This document shows positions 18,051 to 26,606 of a stretch of 39,789 nt of DNA, one piece after another. The position numbers and the translations under genes were made by a program. The notes below the pieces were generated by a model. It worked only from the letters and a program-made list of their open reading frames with translations. It did not search any database and was not told the DNA's origin. The first letter of the stretch is position 1, and every line of letters begins with the position of its first letter. Origin of the DNA: an uncultured Oxalobacteraceae bacterium (GTDB lineage Bacteria; Pseudomonadota; Gammaproteobacteria; Burkholderiales; Burkholderiaceae_D); assembly GCA_903862415.1 (NCBI GenBank), contig CAIOYD010000048.1, positions 1-39,789 of the forward strand, written 5' to 3'.

Positions 18051-20093
18051 ATGAAGCAATTTACCCCACGCTTTGCCCTTAGCGCGTTGGTTCTGGCCTT
18101 ATCCAGCGCCAGCATCAACGCCGCCACAACTGCCCTGCCATCAGGAATTGATCAGGCTAACATTGATAACAGCGTCCGGGTTCAGGATGATTTTTACCGC
18201 CATGTGAATGGCACCTGGTTGAAAAATACCGAAATCCCGGCCGATAAATCCCGTTGGGGCTCCTTCAATGTCTTAAGAGAAGCGGTGCTGCCTCAGTTGC
18301 GTGACATCATTGAAGCGCAGAGTAATGATGCCGCCAATGTGAATGGTACCGACGGACAAAAAATCAGCGATATCTATGCCAGCTTCATGGATACCGCCAG
18401 CATTGAAGCTCAGGGGCTCAAACCCCTCGACAGCACTTTTGCACAAATTGACGCCCTGACTGATAAAACCCAGCTCGCTGGCTTGATTGCCCATTTTAAT
18501 CGTGTCGGCATTACTGCCCCGATGGATTTTGGCGTGCATCAGGATGCCAAAGACGCCACCAAATACATCGTCGATCTGGGTCAGAGCGGTTTGGGTATGC
18601 CTGATCGCGATTACTATCTGAAAGCCGATGACGTCAAACTCAAAGCCGCACGCGACGCCTATCAGGCACACATCGAAAAAATGCTTTCCATGGCCGGTGA
18701 CGCCAAGGCGGCTGAGAATGCTGCTGCCATTCTGACACTTGAAACCGCCATCGCGGAAATTCAATGGAGCAAAGTTGAACAGCGTGATCCGATTAAAAGC
18801 TATAACAAAATCGACCTCGCCGATTTAGCCAAACTGACACCAAATCTGGATTTTTCCAGCTATTTAAAAACTGTCGGAGCCGAAGGTAAAGTTACTTATG
18901 TGATCGTTTCACAGCCGAGTTATTTTACTGCCCTGGCCAAGGTACTTGAGAGCACCTCGCTCGACACCTGGAAAACCTATTTTAAATGGCATGCACTTTC
19001 AGCCAATGCAGCTCTGCTGCCGGCTAACTTTGCCGATGAACATTTTGCGTTTTACACCAAAACGCTGACCGGCGTTCCTGAACAGGAAGTGCGCTGGAAA
19101 CGTGCAGTGCGTCTGGCGGATGGCGATATGGGTGAAGCACTGGGTAAAATTTATGTCGGCAAATACTTCCCACCAGAATACAAAGCCAGAATGGAACAAC
19201 TGGTTGCCAATCTGCTGGCAGCCTACAAACAAAGCGTGAACAAGCTTGACTGGATGAGCCCGGCAACCAAAAAAGAAGCCCAGGCCAAACTGGCCACGTT
19301 TATGCCAAAAATTGGTTATCCAAGCAAATGGCGTGATTATTCTGCCTTGACCATCGTCAAAGGCGATTTGATCGGTAACAGTCTGCGCGCCAATGAATTT
19401 GCTACTCAGGTTCAACTGAATAAACTCGGTCAGCCTATCGACCGGACTGAATGGGGTATGACACCACAAACCGTGAATGCTTATTACAATCCGGAATTGA
19501 ATGAAATTGTATTCCCAGCCGCGATTTTGCAGCCACCGTTCTTTAATGCCACCAGCGACGAGGCGGTCAACTATGGCGGTATCGGTGCTGTCATCGGCCA
19601 TGAAATCAGTCACGGCTTTGATGATCAGGGCAGTCAGTACGATCAACACGGTAATTTGCGTGACTGGTGGACTAAACTGGACCACAAAAAATTTGCTGCC
19701 AAAACAGCGGCCCTGGTCAAACAATACAATTCCTTCAGCCCATTGCCCGGTTATTTTGTCAATGGTGAACTGACTCTGGGTGAAAACATTGCCGACAATT
19801 CAGGTCTGGCGATTGCGTTTAAAGCCTATAAAATTTCCCTGCACGGCAAACCGGCTCCGGTCATCGATGGTCTGACTGGCGAACAGCGCTTTTACATGGG
19901 CTTTGGTCAGGTTTGGCAAGGCAAGAGCCGGGATGCTGCCATGCTGGTGCAGATCAAAACTGATCCTCATTCGCCGGCAGAATTCCGTGGCAATGGCACC
20001 GTGCGCAATCAGCCTGAGTTTTACAAAGCGTTTGATGTCAAACCGAGTGACAAGATGTACCTGACACCGCAACAGCGTGTGATTATCTGGTAA
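18051..20093 (+). CDS. Secreted M13-family zinc metallopeptidase (neprilysin/PepO type)
   Basis: M13 peptidases are zinc oligopeptidases. This 680-aa protein starts with a signal peptide (basic start, hydrophobic core, likely cleavage after SINA near residue 25), so it is probably periplasmic or exported. The zinc site HEISH is at 517-521, with the third ligand in ENIAD (E578). The substrate-backbone motif NAYYNP, the VFPAAILQPPFF segment and the terminal VIIW ending are all typical. No lipobox is seen. It stands alone, with a strong terminator directly after it. The physiological substrate cannot be read from sequence. Confidence 0.96.
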   Translation: MKQFTPRFALSALVLALSSASINAATTALPSGIDQANIDNSVRVQDDFYRHVNGTWLKNTEIPADKSRWGSFNVLREAVLPQLRDIIEAQSNDAANVNGTDGQKISDIYASFMDTASIEAQGLKPLDSTFAQIDALTDKTQLAGLIAHFNRVGITAPMDFGVHQDAKDATKYIVDLGQSGLGMPDRDYYLKADDVKLKAARDAYQAHIEKMLSMAGDAKAAENAAAILTLETAIAEIQWSKVEQRDPIKSYNKIDLADLAKLTPNLDFSSYLKTVGAEGKVTYVIVSQPSYFTALAKVLESTSLDTWKTYFKWHALSANAALLPANFADEHFAFYTKTLTGVPEQEVRWKRAVRLADGDMGEALGKIYVGKYFPPEYKARMEQLVANLLAAYKQSVNKLDWMSPATKKEAQAKLATFMPKIGYPSKWRDYSALTIVKGDLIGNSLRANEFATQVQLNKLGQPIDRTEWGMTPQTVNAYYNPELNEIVFPAAILQPPFFNATSDEAVNYGGIGAVIGHEISHGFDDQGSQYDQHGNLRDWWTKLDHKKFAAKTAALVKQYNSFSPLPGYFVNGELTLGENIADNSGLAIAFKAYKISLHGKPAPVIDGLTGEQRFYMGFGQVWQGKSRDAAMLVQIKTDPHSPAEFRGNGTVRNQPEFYKAFDVKPSDKMYLTPQQRVIIW

Positions 20094-20113
20094 ATTGAAG
20101 CAACTCTAATAAA

Positions 20114-20143
20114 GGGGCGGTCATGACAGACCGCCCTTTTTTT
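20114..20143 (+). terminator. Strong rho-independent terminator after the M13 peptidase
   Basis: GGGCGGTC (20115-20122) and GACCGCCC (20129-20136) form a perfect 8-bp stem with loop ATGACA, followed by seven T. The T-run overlaps the stop codon of the convergent hydrolase gene, and the hairpin probably serves both directions. Confidence 0.93.
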
Positions 20144-20987
20144 ATGATTGTTTAAGCAGCTGGGTAATCATTTCATGCGTTTTGGCCGCGGCTTTGTCTG
20201 GTGACTCGAGCGGATATAAGTGACCACCCTCTATCCAGGCGAAATTTTCGCCCACCAATTTTTTTGCATTGCCTATCCCGGCCTGGCGACATTCTTCCGA
20301 GGTAGTTCCGCAAAGAAAACCGACAGGCACCGGAAATGGCTGGCTGACAAAATGAGAATTATTATGTGGCAGTGAAAGATAAATCGCAGTTTCAATTTCG
20401 CGCTTGAAATGCAGGGTGATGCCCTTGCTGTGCGGCTCCATGCCGAATTCAATATAGTCGCGCAACACCTGTTGCGGCCAGATGGCAAACATCTCTTTTT
20501 CCGCAAAATGCGCAAACGCACTGGCTTTATCCGGCCAGTTTTTACGTCGTTTTCTGGAAAACCGGGCTGGCGAGAGCACCTTTGCCAGTCCCAATAATTT
20601 GGCAAGCTTGAGCAAACTCGCGCGCCACCCAGCTACAACCGGCGCATCTAACAGCAATACACAGCGCACCAGATCCGGACGCATTCTGGCTGCCATCAGA
20701 CTGAGCATGCCGCCGAGTGAATGTCCCAACAAAATGGCTGGCTGCCCTCCTCCGGCTTCCAGACTGGCGATTAATTCCAGACACAGATCCGGCCAGCAAT
20801 CGGTGACAGGATAGGCTGGATTGTGACCTATCATTTCCAGCGACGTAATCTGGTAATACGGCTGTAAGCAGGTTAAAAATTCACGATACGTACCGGTGGG
20901 AAAGCTGTTGCCATGGCTGAAATGCAGACGTGGCAAAGTGCTGGCGGGGGCAGGTGTCAACCAAAAAGGTGCTGCGTTATCAGACAT
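20142..20987 (-). CDS. Alpha/beta hydrolase
   Basis: This 281-aa cytoplasmic protein has the alpha/beta-hydrolase fold. The nucleophile elbow is GHSLGG near residue 88, an HGN motif near residue 25 probably helps form the oxyanion hole, and the likely catalytic histidine is in GGHLYPLE near residue 257. The aspartate is less certain. A lid region rich in arginine and lysine (SRKRRKNW) lies in the middle. The substrate is unknown. It is 137 bases downstream of comEC on the same strand. No signal peptide is seen. Confidence 0.9.
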   Translation of the reverse strand: MSDNAAPFWLTPAPASTLPRLHFSHGNSFPTGTYREFLTCLQPYYQITSLEMIGHNPAYPVTDCWPDLCLELIASLEAGGGQPAILLGHSLGGMLSLMAARMRPDLVRCVLLLDAPVVAGWRASLLKLAKLLGLAKVLSPARFSRKRRKNWPDKASAFAHFAEKEMFAIWPQQVLRDYIEFGMEPHSKGITLHFKREIETAIYLSLPHNNSHFVSQPFPVPVGFLCGTTSEECRQAGIGNAKKLVGENFAWIEGGHLYPLESPDKAAAKTHEMITQLLKQS

Positions 20988-21124
20988 AGACGACTTCCGT
21001 ATAAAACGACAGTATTGCCCAAACAGAATGAACTTGCAGCCTATTTGACGGATTTAGATGCAATATTCCAATCCTTGAAACGCGATAATGGCAAATTGGC
21101 ATGCATTCGGTATGGGTAATTAAA

Positions 21125-23542
21125 TCACTCTGCCACCGGATACCAATAGCGTGGATGGTTGGCCCGATATGTCTCAACCCTGATTTCATTGCCAACATAA
21201 ATGCTGATCGCACCGGCATCATCATTGCGCAAACGTCGTATTCCCTGAGTTGCGTAGCGCCGCCAAACCACGTCGTTGGGATGGTGATAGCGATTATGGT
21301 AACCGAATTGAAAAATGGCCCAATCAGGATGCACAGCCTGCAAAAATTCCTCGGTAGAAGAAGTTGCGCTGCCATGATGAGGCGCAAACAGCACTGTCGC
21401 AGCCAATTTATCTGGAATGGAAGTAATCAGGGCGCGCTCCTGCCGGGCTTCTATATCGCCGGGCAATAAAATAGCTTGCCTGCCACGGGATATTTTCAGA
21501 GTACAGGATTTACTGTTGGGAGATGCTTTGGGTTGTGAGTAAATTTCTTCGTCCGGGTGCAACAGCTCAAATTGCACTCCATCCCATTGCCAGGCATCAC
21601 CAGCCAGGCAGGGAATGTGGCGTGACTGTTTTCTGGCCTGCTGTACAACAGGACTGTCTCCTGAGAGCGAACTTTTTACCCAACCCAGTGAGACTTGCTG
21701 CATCAGCGATAAGGCGCCACCGGAATGGTCGGTATCATTGTGACTGATCATCAACCCATCCAGACGATGAATGCCGCGCGCTTTCAGATACGGTCCTATC
21801 ACACGACTGCCGGCATCGGCCTGACTGGAATAGGTCGGACCGGTGTCATACAGCATGCGGTGATGTGCGGTCTCTATTAGTACCGCTGTACCCTGACCGA
21901 TATCGAGCGCCGTGACGACAAATTCATCGCCAACTGGATAGTGACTGGTATTGAGAAGCAGCGGAATCCAGGCCAGCAGACCGGCCCAACGGAACGGCCA
22001 GCCAGTCGGCGCCAGGCACCAGACTGTGCCTATCGTTGCAATGAGCATCAACCACCAAGGTGGATAGGCTGCCTGCCATACCGCCCACGATAAACTGCTC
22101 AGCCAGGTCAGACAAGATATCAGCCAATGCAAAATCTGTTGCGTCAACGTCAGAATCCAGACATTCAGTGGTGCAGGCATTACGCTGCCGATTAACGCAC
22201 CCGGCGCCACCACATAACTGATCACCGGAATGGCTAAGGCATTGGCTAATGGGCTGATCAGTGAAATCTGATTAAACAGCAATATGGTCAGTGGCAGCAG
22301 TCCGACAGTCACTGCATATTGGGTAGACCAAGCCTGTCGCAGCATGACTATCACTCTGCTTATGCGTGGCGTATCGGCATCAGGCTCATCCACTTCAGCA
22401 TGTTGCGAACCAGCAGCAAAAAAAATTACGCTGACGGCGACAAAGGACAACCAAAAACCCGGCCACAAAACGGCCCAGGGATCAAACAACAACACGGCCA
22501 GCAAGGCCAGGCTGAGCACCTGAGAACTGCTGGTGTGGCGATTGCAGCACGCCGCGAAAGCGACAACCGACAGCATGATCAGGGTACGCTGTGCCGGCAC
22601 ACCAAATCCGGCCAGCGCCACATAACACAGAGCAGCAAACATGCCTGCGAGCGCCGCCGCTTTTTGGGCCGGCAACATCAACGGCAGCCGGGCTGAAAAT
22701 AACCAGGGATGACGCCACAGCAGTGACATTATTTTGGCAAACAGACCGGCAAGCAAGGTGATGTGCATACCGGAAATGGCAATCAGATGGCTTACACCGG
22801 TTCGGGCAAATAGCGTCCAGTCCTGTGTATCAATGGCATTTTGTTCGCCTGTTACCAGTGCCACCAGAATGGCGACATAAGGTTGTTGTGGCAAGGCGGA
22901 TTGAATATGATCACGCAATTTTCCACGCATACGTTCTATCCAGTGATGCAAGCTGAAGACGAAAGTGTTAAGTCGCAGATTCGATAAGGAAAGATCATTG
23001 GTGATGACGATGCCGGTGGCGCCGATACCTTGACCCAGAAGCCAGACTTCATAATCAAAGCCATGCCAGTTGGCCAGACCATGTGGCCGACGCAGACGCA
23101 GAGTGAGGCGCCAGCGCTCTCCCGGCTGCACACTGGTGGAATTGCCATTCCAGCTCAACAGCACAGTTTGGGGCAACTGAGTCAGGTTCACGCCCGGCGT
23201 CAGAACCTGTTCCGGGGAAAACTGCAGTCGTGTGCCGAATTCGGTGGCGGCAGGCAAACTGTCGATGATACCGATGACGGTAAGAGGTTGTTCTTCGAGC
23301 TGAAGGTCTAAAGGCTGCGCTAAACGCACCAGAGCAAATACGCTGGCCCACAGCCATCCGGACAGCAAGCCCAGCAGGCACACCATCAGGCAACGCCAGA
23401 TTGGCTGTCTCAGGTGCGTACATAACAGCGATAATCCAGCTATTCCTGCCAGGGTCATTATCAGGGACACAGGACTCCATAAGGTGCCCTGCTGCTGCAA
23501 CAAAAACACACCAAGAGTAAAACTGGCAATGGCTAAGCGCAT
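21125..23542 (-). CDS. comEC: DNA internalization competence protein ComEC/Rec2
   Basis: ComEC forms the inner-membrane channel for single-stranded DNA uptake in transformation. The 805-aa protein has N-terminal helices and a DUF4131 region (1-190), the polytopic Competence domain (about 215-510, with GVSHLIAISGMHITLLAGL), and a C-terminal metallo-beta-lactamase-like domain (about 545-800) with the metal motif SHNDTDHSGG near residue 598 and APHHGS further on. Length and order are those of a full, probably working ComEC. It begins 8 bases after tatD, so the two form an operon. A pilus or other competence genes are not in this window. Confidence 0.95.
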   Translation of the reverse strand: MRLAIASFTLGVFLLQQQGTLWSPVSLIMTLAGIAGLSLLCTHLRQPIWRCLMVCLLGLLSGWLWASVFALVRLAQPLDLQLEEQPLTVIGIIDSLPAATEFGTRLQFSPEQVLTPGVNLTQLPQTVLLSWNGNSTSVQPGERWRLTLRLRRPHGLANWHGFDYEVWLLGQGIGATGIVITNDLSLSNLRLNTFVFSLHHWIERMRGKLRDHIQSALPQQPYVAILVALVTGEQNAIDTQDWTLFARTGVSHLIAISGMHITLLAGLFAKIMSLLWRHPWLFSARLPLMLPAQKAAALAGMFAALCYVALAGFGVPAQRTLIMLSVVAFAACCNRHTSSSQVLSLALLAVLLFDPWAVLWPGFWLSFVAVSVIFFAAGSQHAEVDEPDADTPRISRVIVMLRQAWSTQYAVTVGLLPLTILLFNQISLISPLANALAIPVISYVVAPGALIGSVMPAPLNVWILTLTQQILHWLISCLTWLSSLSWAVWQAAYPPWWLMLIATIGTVWCLAPTGWPFRWAGLLAWIPLLLNTSHYPVGDEFVVTALDIGQGTAVLIETAHHRMLYDTGPTYSSQADAGSRVIGPYLKARGIHRLDGLMISHNDTDHSGGALSLMQQVSLGWVKSSLSGDSPVVQQARKQSRHIPCLAGDAWQWDGVQFELLHPDEEIYSQPKASPNSKSCTLKISRGRQAILLPGDIEARQERALITSIPDKLAATVLFAPHHGSATSSTEEFLQAVHPDWAIFQFGYHNRYHHPNDVVWRRYATQGIRRLRNDDAGAISIYVGNEIRVETYRANHPRYWYPVAE

Positions 23543-23550
23543 GATACTTA

Positions 23551-24333
23551 TTAGTGCCGCAATCGGGGCAATGCCGCATAAGTGTTGCGGGTGGTTGCGA
23601 GTGCGAGTTCGTCCATGGAGATGCCACGCAGATCAGCACACACCTGTGCGATGCGGAGTAACTGCTGAGGAGTATTCGGGCCAGATTCCAGCCATGCCGG
23701 AGCAATATCAGGGGCATCGGTTTCAAGCACGATAGCAGATAAGGGCAAGCCTGCAGCCAGACGGCGCAACTGCAGAGCGCGGGTATAGGTCATGGCGCCG
23801 CCAAAACCTAGTTTGCAGCCCAGATTGAGCAGCATTGCAGCCTGTTGTTCACTGCCATTAAACGCATGCGCAATGCCGCCGCTGACCTTAATTTGACGCA
23901 GATGCTTGAGAATGTGATCCACAGAGCGGCGCACATGCATGAGCACCGGCAAACCGGCGTCTCGGGCGATACGCAATTGGGCGCGAAAAAAATAACTTTG
24001 CTTGTCACGCATCTCGGCCGTACATAATTCAGGAACGAAAAAATCCAGACCAATTTCGCCAATGGCAACGAAATTCGGGTCTGCCATGGCGAGTTCTATG
24101 GTAGTACGTAAACAATCCAGGTCGCTTTCATCCGCCAAGGGGACAAACAGCGGATGAATGCCCAGCGCATATCCACCCCATTTTCCGAGTTCAGCTACGC
24201 GGGCAAAATTGTCCCGGCACACGGCTGGAACAATAATACGCTGCACGCCAGCCTGCAAAGCCTGACGGGCAACATCATCGCCCTGCCCATTAAATTCAGG
24301 CGCATCCAGATGACAGTGGGTATCGATCCACAT
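23551..24333 (-). CDS. TatD-family metal-dependent DNase
   Basis: This TatD-type hydrolase (260 aa) is a cytoplasmic metal-dependent nuclease of the amidohydrolase superfamily. The metal-binding DTHCHLD starts at residue 3, GEIGLDFF carries the conserved glutamate, and HVRRS, AHAFNGS and ETDAPDIAP supply the remaining ligands. I chose the ATG at 24333 because the protein then starts MWIDTHCHLD, as usual in the family; a TTG 54 bases upstream would add a non-conserved leader. It is likely co-transcribed with comEC. Several TatD paralogues are common, so I do not assign tatD itself. Confidence 0.93.
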   Translation of the reverse strand: MWIDTHCHLDAPEFNGQGDDVARQALQAGVQRIIVPAVCRDNFARVAELGKWGGYALGIHPLFVPLADESDLDCLRTTIELAMADPNFVAIGEIGLDFFVPELCTAEMRDKQSYFFRAQLRIARDAGLPVLMHVRRSVDHILKHLRQIKVSGGIAHAFNGSEQQAAMLLNLGCKLGFGGAMTYTRALQLRRLAAGLPLSAIVLETDAPDIAPAWLESGPNTPQQLLRIAQVCADLRGISMDELALATTRNTYAALPRLRH

Positions 24334-24429
24334 GAGTAGTGAGTTGCTTTGCTTAAGTGAGAAAAACGGTGAAAAAATATCCAGCAAGTATAACGCGCCA
24401 GCGGATAAAAAACGTTTTTGCTACAAACT

Positions 24430-24483
24430 AAAAAACCTGCAATCACAATCACGTGGTTTGCTCCAAGACAGTCCGTCAGGTTT
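24430..24483 (-). terminator. Possible terminator after the bacteriohemerythrin gene
   Basis: On the minus strand, AAACCTG beginning at the stop codon pairs with CAGGTTT 37 bases later, followed by a T-run. The large loop makes this weaker than a classic terminator. Confidence 0.35.
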
Positions 24484-24904
24484 ATATTTCCATGCTGACA
24501 GCGGTCTGGCAGCTATTTTTTTTGGCTTGCAGCCAAAACAGTACCAACGCTTTATCTACCGTTTTAATATGCATGACCAGCCACTGTGGCAGCAGTTCCA
24601 AGGCATTACGGGCATTGGAAAACTTTCCTTGCATGACTTCCGGAACGATAATATGAAACGCACTCAACACCATCGCATGCTGCTCACGGTGCATTTTAAT
24701 ATCGGGATAATTCAGTTTTTCCATCAACGCTTCTTCATGAAAAAAGTCACTTTCCATTTCTTTGGTGAGCGCCGCGAGTTTCTCAGGTAAATCGCTGTCG
24801 GCCGCGAGCCTGAGTTGGTTTAGCTGTGCCAAAAATAATTGATGCGAGCGATCAATTTCATCAACACCCAACAGCAAATCTTCAGACCATGCAATATTTT
24901 CCAT
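24482..24904 (-). CDS. Bacteriohemerythrin
   Basis: This 140-aa protein belongs to the bacterial hemerythrins, four-helix proteins with a di-iron oxygen-binding site. The iron-ligand pattern is complete: WSEDLLLGVDEIDRSHQ at the N-terminus, FFHEEALMEK, MHREQH and MHIKTVDKAL. The ATG at 24904 is preceded by GGAAAG and gives the canonical length; the longer open frame upstream overlaps the usp gene and is not needed. It lies 41 bases after the universal stress protein gene on the same strand. Likely roles are oxygen storage, oxygen sensing or iron/NO handling. Confidence 0.93.
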   Translation of the reverse strand: MENIAWSEDLLLGVDEIDRSHQLFLAQLNQLRLAADSDLPEKLAALTKEMESDFFHEEALMEKLNYPDIKMHREQHAMVLSAFHIIVPEVMQGKFSNARNALELLPQWLVMHIKTVDKALVLFWLQAKKNSCQTAVSMEI

Positions 24905-24945
24905 ATGTTTCTTTCCGACTTTCAGATTAGTATTTTTATTGATCG

Positions 24946-25803
24946 CTAATGCGACATCAGTACCGGCAATGTAGCATTTTCTAGTATCACTCTGGTCGAT
25001 CCGCCGAGCAGTACACCGCGCCAGCGCTGGTGAGCAGCACAACCCATGACGATCAAATCGCAATGGCATTCCAGCGCCAGATCGAGCAGCGCCTGACCGA
25101 CATTTTCAGTCACGGTGCGACGTACAATTTCCACGGACACGTGATGGCGATTGAGTTTGGCAACGATATCGTCGTAAGAAACAAAGACTTCCTGTTGAGG
25201 TGCTGTGGGGGATTCAAACACCGCTATCCGGACATATTTGGCACGGTGCAGGAAAGGCATGGCATTTTTTACCGCTCTGGCGGCCGCCAAACTACCGTTC
25301 CAAGCCACCACCACAGATTCACCTATGGTCTGGGTAATGGGATGGCAGGGTACGATGAGGACGGGACAGGAAGAATGCAGCGCAACGTATTCCGGGAAAT
25401 CGACCTTGGCAATCAGTGAGGGATTGTCACTGTCGTTCTGGCCCAGCACGATCAGATCGGCATACACGCCCTGGGTGCTGATGGCATCAGACGCATCATC
25501 GTCGATTAATCGTGTTTCAACTGAATCAAGCTTGAAAGAGCTCACCAGCATCTGAAATTGTTCCAGCGCCTGATTGGCATTGGCAGTCAGCTTTTGCATA
25601 TATTCAGGTTTGTAGGGGTTACCGTTTTCTGCATATTGGCTGCTGTCTGAGACGGCTGGCGCCTGCAGCAAACGGGAAATTCCTGTGACAGCCACGCCGA
25701 GAAGGTGGGCATGCGCCACCGCAGCCACATTGGCGGCAAACTTGACGCGATTGGGCAAGTGCGGAGAATCATCCACATACACTAAAATCGTTTTATAGGA
25801 CAC
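24946..25803 (-). CDS. Universal stress protein, tandem UspA domains
   Basis: This 285-aa cytoplasmic protein has two UspA domains in tandem (about 1-145 and 150-285), like UspE-type proteins. The second domain carries the ATP-binding pattern GxxxH-x5-GxxLGGSTR (GCAAHQRWRGVLLGGSTR); the first shows TILVYVDDS but a less clear nucleotide loop. The start is GTG at 25803, with a strong AGGAGG six bases upstream; an earlier GTG at 25827 would place that ribosome site inside the gene. It is upstream of bacteriohemerythrin, suggesting a stress or low-oxygen operon. Confidence 0.92.
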   Translation of the reverse strand: MSYKTILVYVDDSPHLPNRVKFAANVAAVAHAHLLGVAVTGISRLLQAPAVSDSSQYAENGNPYKPEYMQKLTANANQALEQFQMLVSSFKLDSVETRLIDDDASDAISTQGVYADLIVLGQNDSDNPSLIAKVDFPEYVALHSSCPVLIVPCHPITQTIGESVVVAWNGSLAAARAVKNAMPFLHRAKYVRIAVFESPTAPQQEVFVSYDDIVAKLNRHHVSVEIVRRTVTENVGQALLDLALECHCDLIVMGCAAHQRWRGVLLGGSTRVILENATLPVLMSH

Positions 25804-25911
25804 AAACACCCTCCTCTGAATAAGCACTCATCGTATGCCTGTTGGCCATATTGTGGTTGAGCTACATCAACAATTCTTGGAGGACATGAAAAACGTCAGC
25901 ATAATGCAAGA

Positions 25912-26454
25912 TTAATCGGGGTAACTAACCTCCAGAATAGTGATTTCATCCAGCCCGGCGGGTGTCTGCAGCATCACGGTATCACCTGCATGGGCTTTAT
26001 TGAGTACGCGGGCTATGGGGGAAATCCAGCTGATTTTGCCACGCAAAGGATCAAATTCATCTACCCCAACGATGGTGACGGTATGCTCGACACCGGTCTG
26101 GGTGGCGTAACACACCGTAGCACCAAAAAAAATTTGCTCACTGCCATGATGCAGGCTGGGATTGACTACTTCGGCCAGATCGAGACGCTTGGTTAAAAAA
26201 CGGATGCGACGATCAATTTCACGCAGCCGACGTTTACCGTAAATGTAATCACCATTTTCGGAACGGTCGCCATTGGAAGCTGCCCAGGAAACAATCTTCA
26301 CGACCTCGGGTCTGGCGACATCGATTAACTGCAGTAATTCGTTGCGCATGGATTGATATCCAGCCATGGTGATGTAGTTTTTGGCGCCGGCAGGAATCTT
26401 CAGCAAGGCACTCATTTGCTCATCATCGTCATCTGCTTGCATAGGATTATTCAT
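25912..26454 (-). CDS. greB: Transcription elongation factor GreB
   Basis: GreB rescues backtracked RNA polymerase, acting on longer cleavage products than GreA. The 180-aa protein has the tip loop NGDRSENGDY with acidic residues D63 and E66 and the GreB-specific KRRLREIDRRIRFLTKRL helix, then the FKBP-like C-domain (PIARVLNKAHAGD). It is about 20 residues longer at the N-terminus than E. coli GreB, with an acidic stretch DDDDE, and the KNYIT-x-AGY start of the core matches betaproteobacterial forms that I recall. It is divergent from the histidine kinase gene at 26607 (152 bases). Confidence 0.95.
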   Translation of the reverse strand: MNNPMQADDDDEQMSALLKIPAGAKNYITMAGYQSMRNELLQLIDVARPEVVKIVSWAASNGDRSENGDYIYGKRRLREIDRRIRFLTKRLDLAEVVNPSLHHGSEQIFFGATVCYATQTGVEHTVTIVGVDEFDPLRGKISWISPIARVLNKAHAGDTVMLQTPAGLDEITILEVSYPD

Positions 26455-26606
26455 TTTTTTCGCATTTCCTGTCCATTCTTACGACGCAATGTGAATATTG
26501 CTTTATTAAAGTTGCACTACATCTACAAAACAAGTGTTTATTATGGTAATTTATCTGCCATCAGTATCATTTCTGGCTAATAACAGTAAAGCGAGAGCAG
26601 ATATCC

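Noticed and set aside
18999-19724. Long open frame (241 codons) on the minus strand within the M13 peptidase gene
   Set aside because: It lies opposite a clear full-length peptidase and its translation shows no recognisable domain; it is a shadow frame.
23055-23726. Open frame of 223 codons spanning the comEC start and tatD end
   Set aside because: It overlaps two well-supported genes in another frame and its translation is compositionally random.
24334-24387. Longer TatD protein from a TTG at 24387
   Set aside because: It adds a non-conserved leader; the ATG at 24333 gives the usual MWIDTHCHLD start.
24415-24430. AAAAACGTTTTT palindrome
   Set aside because: It is short and AT-only around CG, and has neither a GC stem nor a repeat elsewhere in the window that I can see.
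24905-25069. Longer bacteriohemerythrin frame reaching into the usp gene
   Set aside because: It overlaps the usp 3' end and the internal ATG has a good ribosome site and family-typical length.
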